From Nannocystis sp. (GTDB taxonomy: Bacteria > Myxococcota_A > Polyangia > Nannocystales > Nannocystaceae): a DNA stretch of 64,000 bases. Position 1 is the first letter of the stretch; each line of letters opens with the position of its first letter. A program made the position numbers and the translations under genes. Below, in pieces: positions 58,364 to 64,000 of this stretch. The stretch is taken from positions 248,001 through 312,000 of the forward strand of contig NZ_JADJNN010000008.1 of assembly GCF_016714285.1 (NCBI RefSeq), in the 5' to 3' direction. A model generated the notes under the pieces. The model was not told the origin of the DNA. It ran no database searches and saw only the letters and a program-made list of their open reading frames with translations.

Positions 58364-60295
58364 GTGGAGTCCCGAAGCCCGAAGGTGCGCCGCAGCGGCC
58401 CCGCGCGCGTCGATCCCCAGCCGGGGCAGACGATCGGCGGCCGCTACACGATCGTCCGCCTGATCGCGCGCGGTGGGGTCGGTCTCGTCTACCTCGCGCG
58501 CCAGTCGGTCAGCAACGTGGCCGTCGTGGTCAAGGTGCTGGCGGCCAACCTCGTCGGCGACAGCGAGGCCAGCGCTCGCTTCGATCGCGAGGCGCAGCGC
58601 CTGCGCGGCGTGCAACACCCGAACATCGTCGAGATGGTCGACTACGGCCACGCCAACGGCTCGGCCTACCTCGTGATGGAGTACCTGCAGGGCGAGCTGC
58701 TCAGCGCCTACGCGGCGCGGAAGGGCCCGCTGCTGCTCGCCGACTTCGTGCCGATCGCGGCGCAGATCCTCAAGGCCGTCGGCTACGCGCACAGCCTCGG
58801 GCTCATGCATCGCGACCTCAAGCCGACGAACATCATGCTGTGCGTCCGCCAGGGCCGCGGCAACTTCGTCAAGATCCTCGACTTTGGCATGGCCAAGCTG
58901 ATCGAGGGCGAGCGCGACATCACCTCGGAGCAGATCGTCGGCACCGCCAACTATCTCTCGCCGGAGCAGATCCGGGGCGAGCCGCTCGACGCCCGCGTCG
59001 ACGTGTACGCGATCGGCATCACCTTCTACGCGCTGCTCGCCGGGCGCCTGCCCTTCGCCGCCGATAACAACGCGGCGCTGCTGTACAAGCACGTGCACGA
59101 GCCCCCGCCGCGGCTCGGCGACGTGCTGCCCGCCGGTCACGACGTGCCGGCCGGGCTCATCGCGCTGATCCATCGCTGCCTCGCCAAGTCCGTCGCCGAC
59201 CGCCCCGCCGACGCCAACGCGTTGGTCAAGCAGCTGGTCGACTGCGTGCCCGGCGAGCTGTTCCACCTGCCCGTCGCGGAGGGCGGCGCGGCGTCGCCGT
59301 CGTCGTCCTACGCGGTGCTGCCCGAGGGCGTCGATGCGGGGCCCGAGGACCTGAGCGGGCGGCTGACCCGGCCGGTGCAGTCGCTGCGTGACGCCGCGAC
59401 CACCGAGCCGAGGAAGGTCGCCGAGGCCCGGAGGGCGGCCGCCCCGGCAGCGTTGGTCGCGGGGACCGGCGCGGGGACTGGCGCGGGGACCGGCGCGGCC
59501 GGGACCGCGAGTCGCGGCCGGTCACGCGTGCGGGTCCAGGTGCGGCCCGCTGCGCCCGTACCGGTCGCCTCGCCGTTGCTGACGAGCCCGCCCGACGAGG
59601 GCGGCAAGCTGTGGATCGGCCTCGCCGTGGTGGTGCTGCTCGGCTTGCTCGGGCTCGCCGGATATCTCCTCAACCGCGGGGCGGCCCAGCCCGCCGCACG
59701 CCCGACCCCGCAGATCGACGAGCGTCGGCTCGTCGCGGGCCTCGAGCAGGTCGAGCTCGACATCAACACTGGCAAGCTCGAGCGCGCTCGCTCGGGGCTC
59801 GGCGAGCTCGACCCGAGGATCGCCGCTGGCTCGAGCCTGCGCCCCCGCGCCGACACGGCCCGCAGGCGCCTCGATGTGGCGGAGGCGATGCTGGACGCCG
59901 AACGTCTCGAGGACGCGGACGACCGGGCGGCGGCCCAGAGCCGCTACCGCGACGTGCTGACCCTCGATCCGGGGCACGCCGAGGCTCAGGCGGCGCTCGC
60001 TCGTCTCAGCAGCGCCACACCGACGGGTGTCCCGATCTCGGTGCCGAAGACCCGCCCGCCGCGTCCCGCGAGTCCTGCCGGCGAGGCGCAGCCGGGCGAG
60101 ACGAAGCCTGCCGGCGAGACGATGCCTGCCGGCGAGGCGAAGCCCCCGGTCACGGCGAAGGCCACCGATCGCGGGGTCGAGGGCCCGGTCGAGGTCACAC
60201 AGGAGGGGCAGGGCGAGGGCCAGAGCGGGCTCATCCCCGGCGTCAAGAAGCCGGACGGACCGGTCTTCTTGCCCACCGAAGCGCCCGGCAAGTGA
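58364..60295 (+). CDS. membrane Ser/Thr protein kinase (second paralogue)
   Basis: This 643-residue kinase has LIARGGVGLVY, Lys57, HRDLKPTN (Asp151), DFG (Asp173), GTANYLSPEQ, a low-complexity linker with a GTGA repeat, a transmembrane helix (about 410-430), TPR-like helices and a PAGE-repeat tail ending VFLPTEAPGK. The GTG at 58364 is preferred over an in-frame TTG at 58319 because TAAGCT lies eight bases upstream. It is closely similar to the kinase at 53.6 kb, pointing to duplication around the TPR and binding-protein genes. Confidence 0.9.
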   Translation: MESRSPKVRRSGPARVDPQPGQTIGGRYTIVRLIARGGVGLVYLARQSVSNVAVVVKVLAANLVGDSEASARFDREAQRLRGVQHPNIVEMVDYGHANGSAYLVMEYLQGELLSAYAARKGPLLLADFVPIAAQILKAVGYAHSLGLMHRDLKPTNIMLCVRQGRGNFVKILDFGMAKLIEGERDITSEQIVGTANYLSPEQIRGEPLDARVDVYAIGITFYALLAGRLPFAADNNAALLYKHVHEPPPRLGDVLPAGHDVPAGLIALIHRCLAKSVADRPADANALVKQLVDCVPGELFHLPVAEGGAASPSSSYAVLPEGVDAGPEDLSGRLTRPVQSLRDAATTEPRKVAEARRAAAPAALVAGTGAGTGAGTGAAGTASRGRSRVRVQVRPAAPVPVASPLLTSPPDEGGKLWIGLAVVVLLGLLGLAGYLLNRGAAQPAARPTPQIDERRLVAGLEQVELDINTGKLERARSGLGELDPRIAAGSSLRPRADTARRRLDVAEAMLDAERLEDADDRAAAQSRYRDVLTLDPGHAEAQAALARLSSATPTGVPISVPKTRPPRPASPAGEAQPGETKPAGETMPAGEAKPPVTAKATDRGVEGPVEVTQEGQGEGQSGLIPGVKKPDGPVFLPTEAPGK

Positions 60296-60305
60296 TCCGA
60301 GGCGG

Positions 60306-61538
60306 TCAGGGCGTGCAGGCCACGGACGCGACCGTGAGGTCGTCGACGCTCCAGCCGGCGAAGTCCGGCGCGCCCGCGACGCGCTCGACGCACACGCGCA
60401 CGCGGAAGTTCTTGGCCTGATTGCCGCTCGCGTCGAACTTCACGAAGGTCCAGTCGGCGTCGTCGCTCAGCTGGTCGTAGCCGGTCTCGAGGTTCTTCCA
60501 GCTCGCGCCGTTCCACACGTCGATCGTGTGGATCACCTTGGGCAGGGCGGGCGCGTGGAGGTGACGCCAGAAGCTGACCCACAGCGAGCCCTTGACCTTG
60601 CTGGTGTCGATCGGCGGCGAGCTGATGCATGCGACGTCGTGGCCGTCGTCGGCGTCGAGGCCACCGACCGCGGTGCCGGCGAGCATGCCGTCGGCGCCCG
60701 GCGAGTGATCGTCGGCCGGGTCAGCGCCGCCGACCCCAGCCGGCGAGGCCTGGGCCTTGGCGAAGTCCCACAGCTTGTCCTGCTCCCAGCCGGGGGCCGG
60801 CGCCGTGAAGTCCTCGAAGAACAGCGCGCCCGCCTCGCTGGTCGTGCAGCTGCCGGCCTTGCAGGTCGACACCACGGTGCAGCTGTCGCCGTCGTCGCAG
60901 TCGCTGCCGTCTTTCAGGTCGGCGGCCAGGCAGGCGCCGCTGTTCGGGTCGCACTGGCCGAGCGTGCACGCCGAGTCGAAGCCGGAGCAGTCGACCTGCT
61001 CGAGCGGGGCGCAGGCGCCGGCCTGGCAGCTCGAGCTCAGGCTGCACAGCGAGCCGTCGTCGCAGGCCTTGCCTTCGTTCGCCGGCGCCGCGACGCACTC
61101 GAAGCTCTGCAGGTCGCAGCTGCCGGCCGTACAGAGCCCGTCGAGTGACTCGCAGGCGCTGTCGTCGAGGCAGGCCGGGACCACACACAGGCCCTGCGCG
61201 CAGGCCATGCTGGCGCAGTCCTTGCTGTCTTTGCAGCCATGTCCCACGGGACAGGCGTCGCAGGGGCCGCCGCAGTCGACGTCGCTCTCGCCCTGGTTCT
61301 GCTCGCCGTCGTCGCAGCTCGGCGGTGGCCCGCCGGAGCTGCTCGAGCTGACGGAGCCGACCGTGCTGGTCATGATCGGGCCGTCGTCGCTGCTCGTGCT
61401 CTCGGCGGGCTCGCCGGTGCTGGCCGCCCCGCCGTCGCCGCTGCTGCCATCGACGATCGGCGGCGGTGACAGGCACCCCGTCGTCGCCACCATGAAGATC
61501 GCTTGCGCGGCCCACCGCCGCACCCCACCCACCACCAT
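60306..61538 (-). CDS. Cys-rich lipoprotein with C-terminal beta domain
   Basis: This 410-residue protein has a signal peptide with lipobox TTGC (Cys about 22), a Ser/Gly linker, about twenty-four Cys in EGF/EB-like patterns (CDACPVGHGC, CSLSSSCQAGAC and others, about 75-245), and a C-terminal jelly-roll-like domain (FFEDFTAPAPGWE to GWSVDDLTVASVAC). It is probably a surface protein. TAGCGT ends seven bases before the ATG on the minus strand, which sets the start. It is convergent with the second kinase. A hairpin element falls in the Cys region. Confidence 0.83.
   Translation of the reverse strand: MVVGGVRRWAAQAIFMVATTGCLSPPPIVDGSSGDGGAASTGEPAESTSSDDGPIMTSTVGSVSSSSSGGPPPSCDDGEQNQGESDVDCGGPCDACPVGHGCKDSKDCASMACAQGLCVVPACLDDSACESLDGLCTAGSCDLQSFECVAAPANEGKACDDGSLCSLSSSCQAGACAPLEQVDCSGFDSACTLGQCDPNSGACLAADLKDGSDCDDGDSCTVVSTCKAGSCTTSEAGALFFEDFTAPAPGWEQDKLWDFAKAQASPAGVGGADPADDHSPGADGMLAGTAVGGLDADDGHDVACISSPPIDTSKVKGSLWVSFWRHLHAPALPKVIHTIDVWNGASWKNLETGYDQLSDDADWTFVKFDASGNQAKNFRVRVCVERVAGAPDFAGWSVDDLTVASVACTP
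61240..61253. repeat. dispersed hairpin element in the Cys-rich lipoprotein gene
   Basis: Perfect TGTCC-cacg-GGACA, encoding part of DACPVGHGC. Confidence 0.7.
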
Positions 61539-61604
61539 GGGCTCCACGCTAACGGCCGCTCGCGCCGCGGACAAGCGCCGCGTATGGCGCGTCGCACGGG
61601 CACC

Positions 61605-61678
61605 TGTCCGCGAGGACAGGGTATCGCGCCCGGCCGCGCGGCCGTGGGCGCCTTCGTCCGGAGCTGTCCTTTCGGTCA
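61605..61678. repeat. two dispersed hairpin elements between lipoprotein and histidine kinase genes
   Basis: Perfect TGTCC-gcga-GGACA (61605-61618) and TGTCC-tttc-GGTCA (61665-61678, one mismatch). They lie between the histidine kinase stop and the start of the next gene on the same strand. Confidence 0.7.
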
Positions 61679-61700
61679 GGCAGCGCGGGAGCCCGCGTGA

Positions 61701-63482
61701 TCACGCGGTCGGCGGATCGGGGAGCCAGCAGGTCACGATCGTGCCGCCGCCCTCGCGCGCCTCGATGCGCAGGCTGCCGCCGTGGGCCTCGACGATCTCG
61801 CGGCACAGCGCGAGGCCGAGGCCCGAGCCGGTGCGCTTGGTCGAGTAGAAGGGCAGCAGCACCTTCGACATCAGCGCGGGCGGGATGCCCGGTCCGCGGT
61901 CGAGCACCTGCACGTCGTAGCCGCCCTCCGCCCGGGCCAGGCGCACGGCCACGCCGCTGTCGGTGCCGCCGGCCTCGACCGCGTTCTTGAGCAGGTTGAT
62001 CAGCGCCTGCTCGATCTGCGAGCGGTCGATGTGGGCCATCGCGTTGAGGTCGGTCGGGCTGGCGATCAGCTCGAAGCGCACGAAGTCGATGAGGCGGTCG
62101 AACAGGCTGCGCCACTTGAGCGCCTCGATCCGCGGCTGGGGCAGGCGGGCGAATTGAGTGTAGCCGCGGAGGAACTCGCCGAGGTGCTTGGCCCGCTCCT
62201 CGATGGTGTCGATGATGCGGTCGAGCCGGGCGTCGCGCGCCTCGGCGGCGTTGATCAGGCGGGCCGAGTGCAGCAGCGAGGTGATCGGCGCGAGGGTGTT
62301 GCCGATCTCGTGGGCGATGAGGCGGAGCACCTTCTTCCACACCTCGACCTCCTGGCGGGCGAGCTCGTGGGTCAGCTGCTTGACGGTGTAGGCGGTGTGC
62401 GGGCGGCCGCCCATCTGCACGCCGCGCTGCACGAGGTGGTAGGCCTCGAACTCGCTGCCCGGCCGCTCGACGGTGAAGAGGGCGTCGCGTCCGCGGGCGA
62501 TCGCCTCGCGCAGCTCGCTCGGCTGGTCGGCCAGGACCTCGGCGAAGACCGCCCCGATCAAGCGCACATCCGGGGCCTTGAGCCAGGTCTGCGCGGCGAG
62601 GTTGACGTACACGATCTGGCCGAGCTCGTCGCACAGCACGTAGGCGCTGGTGGTGACGGCGAGCAGCGTCTCCAGCAGCACCTCGCGCTCCTCGATCTCG
62701 AGCTGCGCCCGGCGCAGCGCGGTGATGTCGTTGATGAAGCCCTCGATAGCGATCAGCCCGCCCGCGGGGTCGTACACGCCCTGGCCCTGCTCCCACAGCC
62801 AGCGGTCCTCGCCCCGGGCGGTGCGCACGCGGTAGGTGGTGCGGTAGGGTCGGCGCTCGGCGACGCCCTGTTGGACCGCGTCCCACACCGCCTCGCGATC
62901 GTCGGGGTGAATGATCGACGCGTAGCTGATCGGGCCCGAGACGAAGGACTCGGCGCTGTACCCGGTGATCTCCAGGCAGCCGGCGCTCATGAACTCCAGC
63001 GGCCACTCGCGGTCGTTGAGGCAGCGGAACACGATGCCCGGCAGGTTGCTGATCAGGGTGGCGAGGGTGCGGTGGCTCTCGCGGGCTTCGGCCTCGGCGG
63101 CGTGTCGGCGCCCGAGCAGGGCCAGCGTGCGCTCGACCGCCTCGAGCCGCGCGGACAGGCCGGCCGGGCTGAACGGGCGCAGCAGGAAGTCCATCGCGCC
63201 GCCGGCCAGCAGCGCGGCCGCGCGGCCCTCGTCGGCGGTCACCGCGAGGATGAGCGTGTCCGGGTCGGTGAACACGGCCCGCAGCGCGCGCTCATCGACG
63301 AGGCAGCGATCGTCGACGACGGCGAGGCGCAGGCCGTAGCACGGCGTCGACGGCAGCGTCGCGGCGAACTCGAGGCGATAGCCGCGGGCCTGCAGCAACT
63401 TGGCGAAGGCGGCCCGTAGCGCATCGTCGGCGGTCAGGACCAGGGTGCGGGGCGCGAGGCCCGGGTCGCTAGCGACGGACAC
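61701..63482 (-). CDS. PAS-domain sensor histidine kinase with degenerate receiver
   Basis: This 593-residue protein has an N-terminal receiver-like domain (about 12-120), two PAS domains (about 140-260 and 270-365), a phosphoacceptor helix with His391 in LIAHEIGNTLAPI, and an ATPase domain (about 480-590; NLLKNAVEAGG, DRGPGIP, GSGLGLALCREI). The receiver has Arg-Pro-Phe where Lys-Pro is expected, so it may not be phosphorylated. No transmembrane segment is seen, so it is probably cytoplasmic, like NtrB-type kinases. The GTG start has TACCCT seven bases upstream. Its response regulator is not adjacent. Confidence 0.9.
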   Translation of the reverse strand: MSVASDPGLAPRTLVLTADDALRAAFAKLLQARGYRLEFAATLPSTPCYGLRLAVVDDRCLVDERALRAVFTDPDTLILAVTADEGRAAALLAGGAMDFLLRPFSPAGLSARLEAVERTLALLGRRHAAEAEARESHRTLATLISNLPGIVFRCLNDREWPLEFMSAGCLEITGYSAESFVSGPISYASIIHPDDREAVWDAVQQGVAERRPYRTTYRVRTARGEDRWLWEQGQGVYDPAGGLIAIEGFINDITALRRAQLEIEEREVLLETLLAVTTSAYVLCDELGQIVYVNLAAQTWLKAPDVRLIGAVFAEVLADQPSELREAIARGRDALFTVERPGSEFEAYHLVQRGVQMGGRPHTAYTVKQLTHELARQEVEVWKKVLRLIAHEIGNTLAPITSLLHSARLINAAEARDARLDRIIDTIEERAKHLGEFLRGYTQFARLPQPRIEALKWRSLFDRLIDFVRFELIASPTDLNAMAHIDRSQIEQALINLLKNAVEAGGTDSGVAVRLARAEGGYDVQVLDRGPGIPPALMSKVLLPFYSTKRTGSGLGLALCREIVEAHGGSLRIEAREGGGTIVTCWLPDPPTA

Positions 63483-63565
63483 GCGGGGCAGGGTAACCAA
63501 AATTCGGCCGGCCACGGGGCGGGCCGGAGGCTCCGCCCGCCCCGCGCCACGTAGTGTGGTGGGCG

Positions 63566-64000
63566 TCAGCGCGCAGTGGCCGCGAGCAGCACGGCCTCGG
63601 CGTGGCCAGGCACCCGTACCGGCCGCCACAGCGCCTCGATGCGGCCATCGGCGCCGATCAGGAAGGTGCTGCGAACGATCCCCTCGAGCTTGCGGCCGTA
63701 CATCAGCTTCTCGCCGTAGGCCCCGTAGCTGCGGGCCACCGCGTGGTCGAGGTCCGAGAGCAGCGGGAAGCCGAGGCCCTGCTTGTCGCGGAAGCGGGCG
63801 TGGGACTTGAGGTCGTCGCCGCTGACCCCGAGCACCGTCACGCCAGCCTTCGTGAAGGCCGCCTGGCGGTCGCGAAAGTCGCAGGCTTCCACGGTGCAGC
63901 CGGGGGTGCTGTCGCGCGGATAGAAGTAGAGCACCACTCGCTTGCCGCGCAGGGCGGCCAGCGAGTGCTCGCGGCCGTCGTCGCCGGGGAGGCTGAAGGC
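63566..64000 (-). CDS. bcp: peroxiredoxin of the BCP type (5' end outside window)
   Basis: At least 144 C-terminal residues are present; the start lies beyond the window. YPRDSTPGCTVEACDFRD holds the peroxidatic and resolving Cys five residues apart, as in atypical two-Cys BCP. It should reduce hydrogen and alkyl peroxides with thioredoxin. It lies 83 bp upstream of the histidine kinase gene, on the same strand. Confidence 0.93.
   Translation of the reverse strand, partial: AFSLPGDDGREHSLAALRGKRVVLYFYPRDSTPGCTVEACDFRDRQAAFTKAGVTVLGVSGDDLKSHARFRDKQGLGFPLLSDLDHAVARSYGAYGEKLMYGRKLEGIVRSTFLIGADGRIEALWRPVRVPGHAEAVLLAATAR

Overview
The window looks like chromosomal DNA of a myxobacterium of the Nannocystis/Enhygromyxa/Plesiocystis kind. 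Reasons: very GC-rich codon use; many lipoproteins with Ser/Thr/Gly-rich linkers, Cys-rich repeats or lamin-tail modules; several membrane Ser/Thr kinases; sigma-54 activators with FHA or GAF domains; a DUF4388 protein; and a zinc-ribbon/GYF protein like gliding protein GltJ. The genus is inferred, not proven. I see no phage, insertion sequence or CRISPR array.

Layout. 1-6.2 kb: two divergent lipoprotein genes, a DUF4388 gene that reads into its neighbour through an apparent frameshift, and a double-zinc-ribbon membrane protein. 6.3-10.9 kb: a five-gene, start-stop-overlapping operon (ketosynthase, chain-length-factor-like protein, hotdog dehydratase, ketoreductase, halogenase-like flavoenzyme) resembling part of an aryl-polyene or flexirubin-type pigment pathway. 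11-21.5 kb: Cys-rich/fibrinogen-like lipoprotein, glyA, a TPR Ser/Thr kinase with a large activation-loop insertion, trpG-trpC, rlmJ and a YihY-family protein. 21.5-30.2 kb: SPFH protein, GAF sigma-54 activator, Tat-type exported proteins, serine hydrolase, YdcF-like protein, ATP-grasp enzyme. 30.2-35.7 kb: parA-parB, a 57-residue ORF, a lamin-tail lipoprotein and an FHA-GAF-sigma-54 activator. 35.7-41.3 kb: lon, dnaK and a MepA-like endopeptidase. 41.3-50.1 kb: a structured 0.63-kb intergenic region, a MerR-like regulator, an orphan sigma-region-4 protein, then purH, purD, a DUF1015 gene, hisZ and purA. 50.1-53.4 kb: GltJ-like protein, coiled-coil membrane protein, tRNA-Cys. 53.6-60.3 kb: two paralogous Ser/Thr kinases flanking a TPR protein and an orphan ABC-type binding lipoprotein. 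60.3-64 kb: Cys-rich lipoprotein, PAS histidine kinase, peroxiredoxin (cut by the window end).

Two signals run across the whole window. First, a short hairpin, TGTCC-N4-GGACA, occurs 12 times perfectly plus about nine near matches, between and inside genes, with varied loops; this is far above chance and looks like a dispersed palindromic repeat family. Second, at least fifteen genes have a -10-like hexamer (TAnnnT or CATACT) ending only 6-10 bases before the start codon and no Shine-Dalgarno sequence, which suggests widespread leaderless transcription; I used this to choose several starts.

Starts, promoters and domain boundaries were read by eye. No database search or structure prediction was run.
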